Source of the DNA: Novosphingobium sp. B1
GTDB taxonomy: Bacteria; Pseudomonadota; Alphaproteobacteria; Sphingomonadales; Sphingomonadaceae
Assembly (NCBI RefSeq): GCF_900176395.1
Contig: NZ_FWXL01000003.1
Location: 1 to 64,000 of the forward strand
Reading direction: 5' to 3'
DNA: 64,000 bases
In this document: in pieces, positions 14,852 to 31,473 of the stretch
How the letters are laid out: each line of letters starts with the position of its first letter
Position numbering within the stretch: position 1 is the first letter of the stretch
The notes under the pieces: model-generated
Seen by the model: the letters and a program-made list of their open reading frames with translations, nothing else
Database searches by the model: none
What the model was told of the DNA's origin: nothing
Program-made: the position numbers and the translations under genes

Positions 14852-14973
14852 TCCAGCAATTCCCGCGTGCCGTTGCTCTGTTATTCGGCACGCGGAATAT
14901 TGTGCACTGCAAAGCGGCCTAACTCAAGTCCCCGCATCTCCCTGCGCGCGATCCGTTCGCTTCTTGGGATCGA

Positions 14974-15177
14974 TCAGATCACCTGATCGCGCTGCAAGCG
15001 CTGCAGCAACCGGACTGCGACCGAGTGGCGGATCGCCTTGCCTTCGCGGAGCTTGACCCAGGTGTTCAGCCCGATGCCAAAGTGGGTCTGGATGACTTCG
15101 GGCTTCTGGCACTTGAGCATGGCAGCCATCTTGTTGACGACAGCCGGTTCAACCTGGGTAAGGCGCTGGATAGTCAT
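14974..15177 (-). CDS. Small HTH-like DNA-binding protein
   Basis: A 67-residue protein (MTIQRLTQVEPAVVNKMAAML). The segment KPEVIQTHFGIGLNTWVKLREGKAIRHSVAVRLLQRL has the length and spacing of a lambda-repressor-like helix-turn-helix with the recognition helix around NTWVKLREG. GTGAGGT precedes the ATG. It stands alone between the hybrid kinase gene and a divergent cytochrome b561 gene. Similar short proteins are common in sphingomonads, with unknown targets. Confidence 0.55.
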   Translation of the reverse strand: MTIQRLTQVEPAVVNKMAAMLKCQKPEVIQTHFGIGLNTWVKLREGKAIRHSVAVRLLQRLQRDQVI

Positions 15178-15420
15178 GGTACCTCACTGAATCGCCACGT
15201 GCGGTGGTTTCTGTGGACACCATATTTTTTGCACTGCACTATCCGACATACGTCATTTGCCGCATGCCATTTCTGGACAATCGTCATATTTTGGTCAGCC
15301 AACCAGCGTCTGAAGCCGGAACGCGGGTGGCCTCAGGGCCTGTGCAAAACAACTTGTCCGCCGGGCAGCGGCGATTAATCATGCGATCACCACCAACCCA
15401 AGGCACAGGCGATCTACCCG

Positions 15421-15960
15421 ATGGCAACTCTTTCAGGCAGTGCAGATATCGTGCGCTACAACGCAGTGGCGCGAGGGTTCCATGCGGTAATCGCAGCAAT
15501 GGTCATCTTCAATCTTGCCACCGGAATCGGCGGCGATGCACTTGAAAAGACCTGGAATCCCTTTCCGGCGCACAAGGCCACCGGCATCCTGATCCTCGTC
15601 CTTTCGCTGGCCCGCCTTGGCTGGCGCTTAACCTGGACGACGCCCGATTGGCCCACCACGATGGGCAAGGTCCAGCGCACGGTCGCAAAGGTTACCCATG
15701 CCGCGCTTTACGCGCTGATGATCATCGTGCCGCTGACCGGTTGGATCTTTTCCTCGGCTGGCAAGTATCCGCTGTCGATCTATGGCCTGTTCGATTGGCC
15801 CAAGCTGGCCGTGACCAAGGATTCGCCGCTTGCCGGCGCTGCGCACGAAAGTCATGAAGTGCTCGGCTTCCTGATGGCCGGCCTGGTCGTGCTGCACATT
15901 GCTGCAGCGCTGCATCACCATTTCATCATCAAGGACAATGTCTTGCGCCGCATGCTCTGA
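15421..15960 (+). CDS. Cytochrome b561 family protein
   Basis: A 179-residue integral membrane dihaem cytochrome with four hydrophobic segments: FHAVIAAMVIFNLATG, ATGILILVLSLARLGW, ALYALMIIVPLTGWIFS and LGFLMAGLVVLHIAAALHHH. Haem-ligand histidines lie in RGFHAV, PAHKATG, THAALY and LHIAAALHHHF. These proteins move electrons between quinol or cytochrome partners in the inner membrane, sometimes toward superoxide (family knowledge). It is a single-gene unit; no strong ribosome-binding site is seen before the ATG. Confidence 0.85.
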   Translation: MATLSGSADIVRYNAVARGFHAVIAAMVIFNLATGIGGDALEKTWNPFPAHKATGILILVLSLARLGWRLTWTTPDWPTTMGKVQRTVAKVTHAALYALMIIVPLTGWIFSSAGKYPLSIYGLFDWPKLAVTKDSPLAGAAHESHEVLGFLMAGLVVLHIAAALHHHFIIKDNVLRRML

Positions 15961-16289
15961 CGCGCAGACGTATTCTCCCCGACAGCACGCCGCCAATGCC
16001 ATAAGGCCGTTCCGCAAACGATTGGGGGCGGAACGAACGTGGCAGCAAGCAGGCCTGTTTCTGACAATGCGCGCGCGGTTTTGCATTCGCTGCTTGCCGC
16101 CGCCCCATTGCCTCGCTTACCTCTGATGGCGGGAGTTCGATGCAGGATCTCGCGAACGGCCGCGGCGGAGGCAGACCTCCGTTTGGAAAGAGCCGTCGGC
16201 GTGATCCCGGAAGGCCGGTACAACCGGCGTACCTGCGATACGGTGCCAACTGGCCATAACGCAGCGCCAAACAGGGTGGGACTTGTCGC
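15961..16289. other. Leader region upstream of the glycogen operon
   Basis: About 330 bases without a supported gene. A hairpin with perfect seven-base arms GTTCCGC and GCGGAAC lies at 16009-16034 and may end the cytochrome transcript, although no T-tract follows. The glycogen-operon promoter is expected downstream of it. GGTGGGA lies before the glgP ATG. An 84-codon frame overlapping glgP by ATGA is noted but lacks protein character. Confidence 0.45.
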
Positions 16290-18701
<2,412 letters not shown>

Positions 18702-18709
18702 AAGCCAGC

Positions 18710-20875
18710 ATGAAGCCACCGGCGAGCGCCATTGATGCCCTGCTTGACGGGACGCACGCCGATCCTTTTTCGCTTCTTGGCATTCATGAAGGGCCCGAGG
18801 GCGCATTTGCCCGCGCAGTCCTGCCCGGTGCAGAGGAGGCGGTTGCCTGGTCGCTGGGTGGCAAGAGGCTTGGCAAGCTGACGCGAGTGGACGGACGCGG
18901 TCTGTTCGAAGGCAAGGTCAAGGGCAAGCGCCAGCCGGTGCGCTATGCCTGCAAGGCCGGCAGCCACGAATGGCTGGTAACCGATCCCTATTCCTTCGGC
19001 CCGGTCCTTGGCCCGCTAGATGACTTCCTGATTGCCGAGGGCACGCACCATCGCCTGTTCGACAAGATGGGTGCGCACCTGATCGAACATGAGGGTGCCA
19101 GCGGCGTCCATTTCGCGGTCTGGGCGCCGAACGCCCAGGTCGTCAGCGTGGTCGGCGATTTCAACGATTGGGACCATCGTCGGCACCCGATGCGTCGCCG
19201 CGCGGATATCGGCGTGTGGGAAGTGTTCATCCCCGATATCGGCGAGCATCGCACCTACAAGTACCGGATCATCGGTGCGGATGGCACTGTCATGCCGCTG
19301 AAGGCCGATCCGTTTGCGCAGGCGGCAGAGTTCCGACCCAGCACGGCCTCGATCACCGCGCACCCGGTAAAGCTGGACTGGGGCGATGCCGACCACCGCG
19401 CCCACTGGGCGAGCGTCGATCCGCGCCGACAGCCGATCTCGATCTACGAGGTGCATCCCGGCTCATGGCAGAAGCCGCATGACGAGGGATTCTACACCTG
19501 GGATGAACTGGCTGACCGGCTGATCCCCTATGCTGCGGAAATGGGCTTCACGCACATCGAGTTCCTGCCGGTTTCCGAGCATCCCTACGATCCGTCGTGG
19601 GGATACCAGACCACCGGTCTCTATGCACCGTCCGCCCGCTTCGGTCCGCCCGAAGGTTTCGCCCGCTTTGTCGATGGCGCACACCGGGCGGGGGTTTCGG
19701 TGCTGATCGACTGGGTGCCGGCGCACTTCCCGACCGACGAGCACGGCCTTGTGCGCTTCGATGGCACGGCACTGTACGAGCATGAAGATCCGCGCCTCGG
19801 CTTCCACCCGGACTGGAACACGCTGATCTACAACTTCGGCCGCCGCGAAGTGGTCAGCTTTCTCGTCAACAACGCGCTGTTCTGGGCCGAGCGCTACCAT
19901 GTCGACGGCCTGCGCGTCGATGCGGTCGCCTCGATGCTCTACCGCGATTATTCGCGCCCGGCGGGCGAGTGGCTCCCCAATGTTGAGGGCGGGCGAGAGA
20001 ACTGGGAAGCGGTGGAGTTTCTCAAGGCGATGAACCGCGCGGTCTATCGCAGCCATGCAGGGTTCCTGACCATGGCCGAGGAATCGACCACCTGGCCCGG
20101 CGTGACGCGCCCGGCCTTTGATGATGGTCCCCGTGAGAACCTTGGCTTCGGCTTCAAGTGGAACATGGGCTTCATGAACGACACGCTGAAGTACATGGCC
20201 CGCGATCCGGTGCATCGGCGCTATCATCATGACGACATCACGTTCGGGCTGATGTACGCCTTCACCGAAAATTTCGTGCTTCCGCTCAGCCATGACGAAG
20301 TCGTCCATGGCAAGGGTTCGCTTCTGAACAAGATGAGCGGCGGTGACTGGCAGAAGTTTGCCAACTTGCGCGCCTATTACGGGATGATGTGGGGTTACCC
20401 CGGCAAGAAGCTGCTGTTCATGGGCCAGGAATTTGCGCAGCGCCGCGAATGGAGCGAGGCACGCAGCCTCGACTGGGACCTGCTCGATGCGCCCGCGCAC
20501 GAAGGCGTCCGCCGCTGGGTACGCGATCTCAACCGCGTCTACACCACCCGCCCAGCCCTTCATGCCCGCGACTGCGAGCCGGAGGGCTTCGAATGGCTGG
20601 TCGTCGACGACGCGCAGGCCTCGGTTTTCGCCTGGCTGCGCAAGGCACCCGGCGCGAAGCCTGTCGCGGTAATCTGCAACATGACACCGCAGGTTCACGG
20701 GCACTATCGCCTACCGCTGCCGCACGACGGCGAATGGCGCGAGGTGCTGAACAGCGATGCGCAGGACTATGGCGGCAGCGGCATCGGCAACTTGGGCCAA
20801 GTGACCGCCGAAGGCGGGGCAGCACTGGTCGTCCTGCCGCCGCTGGCAACGCTGATACTCGAATTCCAGGGATAA
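18710..20875 (+). CDS. glgB: 1,4-alpha-glucan branching enzyme
   Basis: A 721-residue GH13 enzyme that creates alpha-1,6 branches in glycogen. It has an N-terminal beta-sandwich domain, a second CBM48 domain ([21 protein letters not shown]) and a catalytic barrel. The nucleophile Asp is in [15 protein letters not shown] (about residue 403), the acid Glu in [11 protein letters not shown] (about 458), and the third acid in [10 protein letters not shown]. The ATG at 18710 ([12 protein letters not shown]) gives the usual length; the longer frame from 18605 re-reads the end of glgP. Second gene of the operon. Confidence 0.96.
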   Translation: MKPPASAIDALLDGTHADPFSLLGIHEGPEGAFARAVLPGAEEAVAWSLGGKRLGKLTRVDGRGLFEGKVKGKRQPVRYACKAGSHEWLVTDPYSFGPVLGPLDDFLIAEGTHHRLFDKMGAHLIEHEGASGVHFAVWAPNAQVVSVVGDFNDWDHRRHPMRRRADIGVWEVFIPDIGEHRTYKYRIIGADGTVMPLKADPFAQAAEFRPSTASITAHPVKLDWGDADHRAHWASVDPRRQPISIYEVHPGSWQKPHDEGFYTWDELADRLIPYAAEMGFTHIEFLPVSEHPYDPSWGYQTTGLYAPSARFGPPEGFARFVDGAHRAGVSVLIDWVPAHFPTDEHGLVRFDGTALYEHEDPRLGFHPDWNTLIYNFGRREVVSFLVNNALFWAERYHVDGLRVDAVASMLYRDYSRPAGEWLPNVEGGRENWEAVEFLKAMNRAVYRSHAGFLTMAEESTTWPGVTRPAFDDGPRENLGFGFKWNMGFMNDTLKYMARDPVHRRYHHDDITFGLMYAFTENFVLPLSHDEVVHGKGSLLNKMSGGDWQKFANLRAYYGMMWGYPGKKLLFMGQEFAQRREWSEARSLDWDLLDAPAHEGVRRWVRDLNRVYTTRPALHARDCEPEGFEWLVVDDAQASVFAWLRKAPGAKPVAVICNMTPQVHGHYRLPLPHDGEWREVLNSDAQDYGGSGIGNLGQVTAEGGAALVVLPPLATLILEFQG

Positions 20876-20891
20876 GAACGGAGAACAGGGG

Positions 20892-22147
20892 ATGCGCGAA
20901 ACTTACTCTCAACCGCTGGCGCGCGATGCAATGGCCTATGTCCTCGCCGGAGGCAGAGGCAGCCGGTTGAAGGAACTGACCGACAATCGCGCCAAGCCTG
21001 CCGTCTATTTTGGCGGAAAGTCGCGCATCATCGACTTCGCCCTTTCCAACGCGATCAATTCGGGCATCCGCCGCATTGGCGTGGCCACGCAGTACAAGGC
21101 GCATTCGCTGATCCGCCACATGCAGCGTGCGTGGAACTTCATGCGCCCGGAACGCAACGAGAGCTTCGATATCCTGCCCGCCTCGCAGCGCGTCTCGGAA
21201 GATCACTGGTACGAAGGCACTGCCGATGCCGTGTTCCAGAACATCGACATCATCGCCTCCTACGCGCCCAAGTACATGGTCATCCTGGCCGGCGACCACA
21301 TCTACAAGATGGACTACGAGCTGATGCTGCGTCAGCACGTCGACAGCGGTGCCGACGTGACCATCGGCTGCCTCGTGGTGCCACGCATGGAAGCCACCGG
21401 GTTCGGCGTCATGGCGGTGGACAAGACCGACACGATTACCGATTTCATCGAAAAGCCCGCCAATCCTCCAGGCATTCCCGGCAACGAGGAGATGGCGCTG
21501 GCTTCGATGGGCATCTACGTGTTCGAGACCAAGTTCCTGTTCCGCATGCTGGAAGAGGATGCGATCGATCCCAATTCGAGCCGCGATTTCGGCAACGACA
21601 TCATCCCCAAGATCGTGAAGAACGGCAAGGCGGTGGCCCACCGCTTCACCAATTCCTGCATTCGCGCCGCCGAGGAAATCGAGGAATACTGGCGTGACGT
21701 CGGTACGCTGGACGCCTATTTCGAGGCCAACCTCGACCTTACCGACGTCGTCCCCAAGCTCAACATGTACGACCGTGAATGGCCGATCTGGACCGACCAG
21801 ATCATCGCCGCCCCGGCCAAGTTCGTTCATGACGAGGACGGACGCCGGGGCATGGCGATATCCTCGCTGATCAGCCAGGATTGCATCGTCTCGGGCGCCA
21901 TCGCCAAGCGCAGCCTGCTGTTCACCGGGGTCAAGATGGGCTCGTTCTCGAGCTGCGAGGAAGCGGTGATACTGCCCTACTGCAACATCGGGCGCGGTGC
22001 GCGCCTCAGCCGGGTGATCCTCGATTCCGGCGTGCGCATTCCCGAAGGCCTGGTGGTGGGTGAAGACCCCGAACTTGACGCGCGGCGCTTCCGCCGCTCT
22101 GAAAGCGGCGTGTGCCTCATCACCAAGCGGATGATCGACCAGCTGAC

Positions 22148-22151
<4 letters not shown>
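20892..22151 (+). CDS. glgC: Glucose-1-phosphate adenylyltransferase (ADP-glucose pyrophosphorylase)
   Basis: A 419-residue nucleotidyltransferase making ADP-glucose, normally the committed and allosterically controlled step of glycogen synthesis. The start has [29 protein letters not shown] signature residues, and [13 protein letters not shown] follows. GTADAVFQN and the substrate loop SMGIYVFET are present. The C-terminal left-handed beta-helix contains SVLSP-like repeats ([19 protein letters not shown]). GGAGAACAGGGG precedes the ATG. Its stop overlaps the glgA start (ATGA). Confidence 0.96.
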
Positions 22152-26993
<4,842 letters not shown>

Positions 26994-26996
26994 CAT

Positions 26997-27650
26997 TCAT
27001 CCGCCGATCCGCCGCAACGCACGATCCGGCTGGAACGCGCCGGAGAGCACGCTCCGATTGCCGCTGTCGAGGGGCACCTGCCCCGGCAGCAGCTGATTGA
27101 GCAGCAGACGGCCGAAGGTCCAGTCGCCCAGATCGGATTCAGCATTGATGTGCCCTGCCTCGCCCGCATCGGCCAAGCGGCTGCCCCACGCACGAGCGAG
27201 ATGACGGGCTTGCCCGATGCCCATGTATGGGTCGTTGCGGCTGGCGACCACGATCGAGGGGAACGGGAATTCGCTCTGCGGGAATGGTGCAAAGCGGGTC
27301 AGCCGACGATCTATTGGCCTTTGCTCGACATCGGGCGGCGCTACCAGCAGGGCGCCGAGCACCTTGCCGTCGCGCGGACGCTCGAATTCGGCCCACCATG
27401 CCACGGCAAGGCAGCCGAGGCTGTGCGCCACCAGCACGACAGGACGATCAGCCTTGTGCACGGCGAGATTGATCTTGTTCACCCATGTATTCCGATGTGG
27501 ATCGCCCCACAGGCCAAGCTCGACGCGCTGGCAGTTGCTCAGGGTCTGCTCCCAGTTTGTCTGCCAATGGCCGGGTCCACTATTGTCGAGCCCGGGAACG
27601 GTGAGAATGAGCGGGTCTTGCCCCGCAATGGCTTTGCGGTCTTGAGTCAT
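26997..27650 (-). CDS. RBBP9/YdeN-like alpha/beta hydrolase
   Basis: A 217-residue serine hydrolase. N-terminal LTVPGLDNSGPGHWQTNWE is the diagnostic opening of the RBBP9/YdeN family. The nucleophile elbow is VAHSLGCLA, an Asp candidate lies in VVASRNDPYM and the His in EAGHINAESDLGDW, a family hallmark. ACAAGGAGG upstream of the ATG at 27650 decides the start. It converges on glgX with a three-base gap, so it is not part of that operon. Substrates of this family are poorly known. Confidence 0.82.
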   Translation of the reverse strand: MTQDRKAIAGQDPLILTVPGLDNSGPGHWQTNWEQTLSNCQRVELGLWGDPHRNTWVNKINLAVHKADRPVVLVAHSLGCLAVAWWAEFERPRDGKVLGALLVAPPDVEQRPIDRRLTRFAPFPQSEFPFPSIVVASRNDPYMGIGQARHLARAWGSRLADAGEAGHINAESDLGDWTFGRLLLNQLLPGQVPLDSGNRSVLSGAFQPDRALRRIGG

Positions 27651-27955
27651 GTGCTGCCTCCTTGTGCAGAAAGCCGGTCGACTCGGTTTACGTCCCGACG
27701 CCTCACAATCTAAGTCAACTTTTTCGATAGACAATCAGCTGTAGACAGATCGTTGGGTGCTTGCGACGGCACGAAAGCACGGCGCAGCGCTTGTGGCTCG
27801 GCGTGAGTCAATCGCATTAGAACAGGTGAGGAGCAGAAGCTTTCGGCGCGAGGCGTCCTTATAACGCTTCGTCGCATGAAGGAAATGAGCCACTTGCAGA
27901 CCTGCCGGCGGCTTATCATGTTGAACGAAGAGATAACTAACTAGGGTCGCGCATT
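27651..27955. other. Intergenic region between divergent genes
   Basis: About 305 bases between the RBBP9-like hydrolase (minus) and the transpeptidase-like gene (plus). The sequence is more AT-rich than the genes and must carry both promoters. A 69-codon minus-strand frame here has no protein character. No strong repeat or terminator is visible. Confidence 0.4.
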
Positions 27956-28591
27956 ATGGTTCCCGATAGGCGCCGTTTTATTGGCGCCATGGCAGCAACG
28001 GTCGGAAGTCTTGCGCTTTCGGGCCAACCCGCGAGCGCGGTTACCCCGCCAAGGGAACCTGAGGTTTCGCCGTTTGCCAAGCCGACGCTACCCTTGCTTG
28101 TCCAGCAGGCGGTCGCGGCGCTCGACCGCCATGGCGCGCACATTCGCCATCGCGATCTGGTCGGCCTCGTCGATTTCGGGAAGGCTTCACGCGAGACCCG
28201 CTTTCATGTCGTGGACGTCATCGGCGGGAAAGTGGTCTCCTCGCACCTCGTCTCGCATGGCAGTGGTTCGGATCCCGCGAACAGCGGTTGGGTGCAGCGG
28301 TTTTCGAACGACTTCGGGTCCAACGCGTCCAGCCCCGGCGCATATCTCACAGGCGCGACCTATCAAGGCAAGCACGGTCGTTCGCGTCGCCTGATTGGCC
28401 TTGAAGAGGCAAACAGCGCGGCGCTCGAACGAGGCATTGTGATTCATGCGGCGAGCTATGTCAGCGCCGACATGGCGATGACGCAAGGCCGGATCGGGCG
28501 CAGCCAAGGCTGCTTCGCTTTCGCAAATGCGGATATTGACTGCATTTTGGAGCAAGTTAGCGAAGGCCGCCTGCTGTTTGCAGCAAAGTGA
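27956..28591 (+). CDS. Tat-exported murein L,D-transpeptidase-like protein
   Basis: A 211-residue protein. The N-terminus DRRRFIGAMAATVGSLALSG is a twin-arginine signal with an ASA cleavage site near residue 28. The mature domain has the signature of YkuD-like L,D-transpeptidase catalytic families: FHVVDVIGGKVV, GLEEANSAALERGIVIHAASYV and RIGRSQGCFAF, with active-site Cys preceded by S-Q-G. These enzymes form 3-3 cross-links or attach proteins to peptidoglycan in the periplasm (family knowledge). Export of a cell-wall enzyme by Tat is unusual but seen in this family. Confidence 0.8.
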   Translation: MVPDRRRFIGAMAATVGSLALSGQPASAVTPPREPEVSPFAKPTLPLLVQQAVAALDRHGAHIRHRDLVGLVDFGKASRETRFHVVDVIGGKVVSSHLVSHGSGSDPANSGWVQRFSNDFGSNASSPGAYLTGATYQGKHGRSRRLIGLEEANSAALERGIVIHAASYVSADMAMTQGRIGRSQGCFAFANADIDCILEQVSEGRLLFAAK

Positions 28592-28727
28592 TCCAGCCAA
28601 AAAATTAGCTTGAGATAACAATGAGCTGCCAGTGTCAAACTGGTAGCTTAAGCGTCCTGCCTAAATCCATCCAACTTGGATCAGAGCCATTTTGGCCCCG
28701 TTCGCCATAGTAAACGCCGGCTTAATG

Positions 28728-28745
28728 ACGAATATTACGATTCGT
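28728..28745. promoter_or_regulatory. Inverted repeat upstream of small secreted protein
   Basis: ACGAAT-ATTACG-ATTCGT has perfect six-base arms and ends 85 bases before the ATG at 28830, inside AT-rich DNA with TTAA flanks. Candidate operator by form and position. Confidence 0.3.
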
Positions 28746-28753
28746 TAAACATT

Positions 28754-28778
28754 CCGCATTGCAACTATTGCGATGCGG
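28754..28778 (+). promoter_or_regulatory. Leader hairpin upstream of small secreted protein
   Basis: CCGCATTGC and GCGATGCGG pair over nine bases (one G-U) with loop AACTATT. It lies about 50 bases before the start codon and could be an mRNA leader stem. No T-tract follows. Confidence 0.35.
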
Positions 28779-28829
28779 TAAAACGCACCGCGTAACTAAA
28801 AACACCGTCTTGTCCGAGGGTCAATTACC

Positions 28830-29063
28830 ATGAAAACTCGCGTGATGCTGCCTTGCGTGGCAGCCTTCCTTGCGGTCGTTGCACCAACCCTTGCGCATGC
28901 AGGAACGCGCGCGGGGACTACTGCAGTTATCGCGACCAGCCAGCCATCCAAGCCCGCTGTCGGCCCGAAGAACGGCTTTCCGCAGGCTCCCGGTCTCGAT
29001 GTCGCCCGGCTCAAGGCCAATCCGAATGCAGCCTTCAACCGCCCGAAGAGCAACGGCACCTGA
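28830..29063 (+). CDS. Small secreted protein, unknown function
   Basis: A 77-residue protein with a clear signal peptide (MKTRVMLPCVAAFLAVVAPTLAHA, cleavage after AHA). The roughly 53-residue mature part is rich in Ala, Pro, Lys and Asn, with no cysteine (GPKNGFPQAPGLDVARLKANPN). No domain is recognised. The gene has its own leader with two dyads and converges on a LysR gene 29 bases away. Confidence 0.55.
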   Translation: MKTRVMLPCVAAFLAVVAPTLAHAGTRAGTTAVIATSQPSKPAVGPKNGFPQAPGLDVARLKANPNAAFNRPKSNGT

Positions 29064-29092
29064 AGAACAACCTCGTCACGATGTCCTGACTG

Positions 29093-30046
29093 CTACGCCC
29101 CGCCGCCCTGCGGACGGGGCGTGGTTGCGTCAGGACACTGCTTGAGCCGATTGCGCAAGGCGTCGAGCACCCAATTGCGGGCTGGCCCAATCGGACAATC
29201 GCGGCGCCATATCGCGTGAAAGCGGTAGGTCAGGCCAGGCGCTTCGGGCAGGGCAAGCCGTTTCAGGCGTCCTGTCGCGATGTCTGTTTGAACAAGGTGG
29301 CGCGGCATGTTGCCCCACCCGATGCCTTCGCGCAGGAGCGCGTGGCGCGCGCCCAGGTCTCCCAGCCGCCACGTGCTGGCAGCAAAGACCGAAAAGTCGC
29401 GTCCCTGGGTTAACTGGGAACGATCGGTCAGCACCAGTTGCCGGTGCTTGCGCGCCTCCCCCGGGGGGATCGCCGCCAGCTGCGCCAACGGATGATCCGG
29501 CGCCGCAACGGGAATGAGCTCGACCTCTCCGATCGCTTCGCGCTCGAGATCGGGAATGGCCACCAGTTCCGGTCCGGCAATGCCCAGTTCCGCACGACCA
29601 TCCACGACCATCGCGGCAATCGTGCCCAGCGCTTCGACATAAAGGCGGAGCTGTACCGTCGGAAACAGCATCTGGAATTCGCGCAGGACCTGCGCGACAA
29701 GATGCGTCGGGAACATGACGTCGATGGCCAGCCCAAGCTCGGCCTCTAGACCCAGGTTGAAGTTTCGCACGCCCGCGATCAGGGCGTCAACGTCGTCGCT
29801 TACCGCACGTGCCTGGGCGAGCATGGCTTTGCCGGCCGGCGTGAGGACCGGCTTTCTCGATCCTTCCCGTTCGAACAGGGTGACGCCAAGCTGGGTTTCG
29901 AGCGCCACGATCCCGTAGCTCACCACCGAAATGGCCCGTCCCAGCTTCCGTGCGGCTCCGTTGAAGCTGCCCTCGTCGACGACGGCGAGGAACAGGCGAA
30001 GCTGGTCGAGGGTTGGCTGCCCGACGTCCAAGGAATGACCTTTCAA
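29093..30046 (-). CDS. LysR-type transcriptional regulator
   Basis: A 317-residue protein with the N-terminal winged helix (LDQLRLFLAVVDEGSFNGAARKLGRAISVVSYGIVALETQLGVTLF split over residues 12-60) and a substrate-binding domain to the C-terminus. It is divergent from the pirin-DoxX-nitroreductase cluster with a 108-base gap containing a direct repeat (30053-30095), so it very probably regulates itself and that cluster. The effector is unknown. Confidence 0.88.
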   Translation of the reverse strand: MKGHSLDVGQPTLDQLRLFLAVVDEGSFNGAARKLGRAISVVSYGIVALETQLGVTLFEREGSRKPVLTPAGKAMLAQARAVSDDVDALIAGVRNFNLGLEAELGLAIDVMFPTHLVAQVLREFQMLFPTVQLRLYVEALGTIAAMVVDGRAELGIAGPELVAIPDLEREAIGEVELIPVAAPDHPLAQLAAIPPGEARKHRQLVLTDRSQLTQGRDFSVFAASTWRLGDLGARHALLREGIGWGNMPRHLVQTDIATGRLKRLALPEAPGLTYRFHAIWRRDCPIGPARNWVLDALRNRLKQCPDATTPRPQGGGA

Positions 30047-30052
30047 GATTTT

Positions 30053-30095
30053 CGAACATTCTGATTTAACTTATCAGGATATTCCGAACAATCTG
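30053..30095. promoter_or_regulatory. Direct repeat, probable LysR-regulator binding sites
   Basis: CGAACATTCTG at 30053-30063 and CGAACAATCTG at 30085-30095 differ by one base and are 32 bases apart, close to three helical turns. The first copy also forms an imperfect dyad with 30073-30088 (ATCAGGATATTCCGAA). The site lies seven bases upstream of the LysR start codon, between two divergent promoters. Confidence 0.6.
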
Positions 30096-30154
30096 CAAGC
30101 CCTATCTCCCACTCAACAGGACGGACACGAAGCCGCCCGTTTGGAGAAATCGCC

Positions 30155-30889
30155 ATGTTCCAGACTGCTATGCAAACCACCGCAAAGGCTCATATCGAAC
30201 TGCGCCCCTTCGCCTCGATCGGCGCGGCCAACCACGGCTGGCTCGACGCGCACCATCACTTCTCGTTCGGCGGTTACCATGACCCTGCTCGCGTTCACTG
30301 GGGCGCGCTGCGAGTCTGGAATGACGACCGTATCGCAGCCAAGAGCGGCTTTCCCACCCATCCGCACAGCGACATGGAGATCATCACCTACGTGACCAAG
30401 GGCGCGATCACGCATCGCGACAGCCTTGGCAACGAAGGCCGCACCGAAGCGGGCGACGTTCAGGTCATGTCGGCAGGGACGGGCATTGCCCACTCGGAAT
30501 TCAACCTGGAGGACGAGGAAACCCGCCTCTTCCAGATCTGGATCATTCCTGATCGCCGTGGCCATGCGCCGAGCTGGGGTGCACGCCCCTTCCCCAAGGA
30601 CAGCCGGGAAGGCAAGTTCGTGCCACTCGCCTCGGGCATTGCCGGCGATACCGATGTGCTGGCGATCAACGCCAACGCACGGGTCCTGGGAGCAACGGTC
30701 AAGGCTGGTGAAACGGTTCGCTATGACCTGACGGAAGAGCGCCATGCCTATCTCGTTCCCGCACGGGGCAAGATCCGAATCGGCGAGATCGAGGCCAATG
30801 CCCGCGATGGCGTTGCCATCACCGGCGTGACCGAGATCGTCATCACCGCACTCGAAGACGCCGAGCTGGTTCTCGTCGACGCGGCTTGA
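30155..30889 (+). CDS. Pirin family protein
   Basis: A 244-residue bicupin. N-terminal cupin metal ligands are in FPTHPHSDMEIITYV and the AHSEFN motif (G-T-G-I-A-H-S-E), the classic pirin signature. The second cupin is metal-poor. Bacterial pirins include YhhW-like quercetin dioxygenases and redox-responsive regulators (family knowledge). It is the first gene of a cluster with DoxX and a nitroreductase under the divergent LysR protein, which suggests a response to quinones or electrophiles (inference). Confidence 0.88.
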   Translation: MFQTAMQTTAKAHIELRPFASIGAANHGWLDAHHHFSFGGYHDPARVHWGALRVWNDDRIAAKSGFPTHPHSDMEIITYVTKGAITHRDSLGNEGRTEAGDVQVMSAGTGIAHSEFNLEDEETRLFQIWIIPDRRGHAPSWGARPFPKDSREGKFVPLASGIAGDTDVLAINANARVLGATVKAGETVRYDLTEERHAYLVPARGKIRIGEIEANARDGVAITGVTEIVITALEDAELVLVDAA

Positions 30890-30948
30890 CCGTGACCGGA
30901 CTGTTTCCGCACATCCCCCAATCACGACTGTTGCAAAGGACTGATCCC

Positions 30949-31377
30949 ATGACCACCCAGACCTCGGGCATCGCTTTCGAGACCCGTCGCGCCGCCTCCA
31001 CAAACTCGGACCTGCTTGCGGCGACCGGCCGCGTCCTGCTCGCCGCGATCTTCGTGCTGAGCGGCGTTTCCAAGCTCGCGGACCCGACCGGCACCATCGC
31101 CTATATTACGAGCGCCGGCCTCCCTGCCCCCAGCCTTGCCTATGGCGTTGCTGTTGCAGTCGAGCTCGTCGGCGGGTTGCTGCTGATCGCCGGCATCCGC
31201 ACGCGCATCGTGGCATCGGCGATCGCTGTGTTCAGCCTTGCCGCGGCGTTCGGCTTCCACGCCAACCTTGCTGACCAGAACCAGTTCATCCACTTCTTCA
31301 AGAATGTGGCGCTGGCCGGTGGCCTGCTGCAGGTGGCGGCTTTCGGCTCGGGCCGCTTCGGCTTCGACCGCCGCTGA
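30949..31377 (+). CDS. DoxX family membrane protein
   Basis: A 142-residue protein with four hydrophobic helices (LLAATGRVLLAAIFVLSGVSKL, APSLAYGVAVAVELVGGLLLIAG, VASAIAVFSLAAAFGFHA and FKNVALAGGLLQVAAF). The order 'FVLSGVSKL…GGLLL.AG…F.KN.ALAGGLL' is the DoxX/YqjF pattern. The ATG at 30949 follows AAAGGA with good spacing and is preferred over the upstream frame start at 30886. DoxX proteins of such clusters have been tied to redox or thiol stress; the precise reaction is unknown. Confidence 0.82.
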   Translation: MTTQTSGIAFETRRAASTNSDLLAATGRVLLAAIFVLSGVSKLADPTGTIAYITSAGLPAPSLAYGVAVAVELVGGLLLIAGIRTRIVASAIAVFSLAAAFGFHANLADQNQFIHFFKNVALAGGLLQVAAFGSGRFGFDRR

Positions 31378-31391
31378 TCCCTACCCCCCGC

Positions 31392-31433
31392 GAGCCGGAG
31401 TGCAGTTGCGCAAGCGCAGTTGCTCTCCGGCTC
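31392..31433 (+). promoter_or_regulatory. Strong intercistronic hairpin
   Basis: GAGCCGGAG and CTCCGGCTC pair perfectly over nine bases between the doxX-like gene and the nitroreductase gene, with a 24-base internal region that can fold further (TTGCGCAAGCGCAGTTGC). No T-run follows, so it is more likely an mRNA-processing or attenuation stem than a full terminator. Confidence 0.6.
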
Positions 31434-31473
31434 CATCTCCTTATCTTTCCCACACCTCTCCAAGGAGCCTCCC

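Noticed and set aside
27710..27919. A 69-codon minus-strand frame between two divergent genes
   Set aside because: No start signal and no protein character; it covers a likely promoter region.
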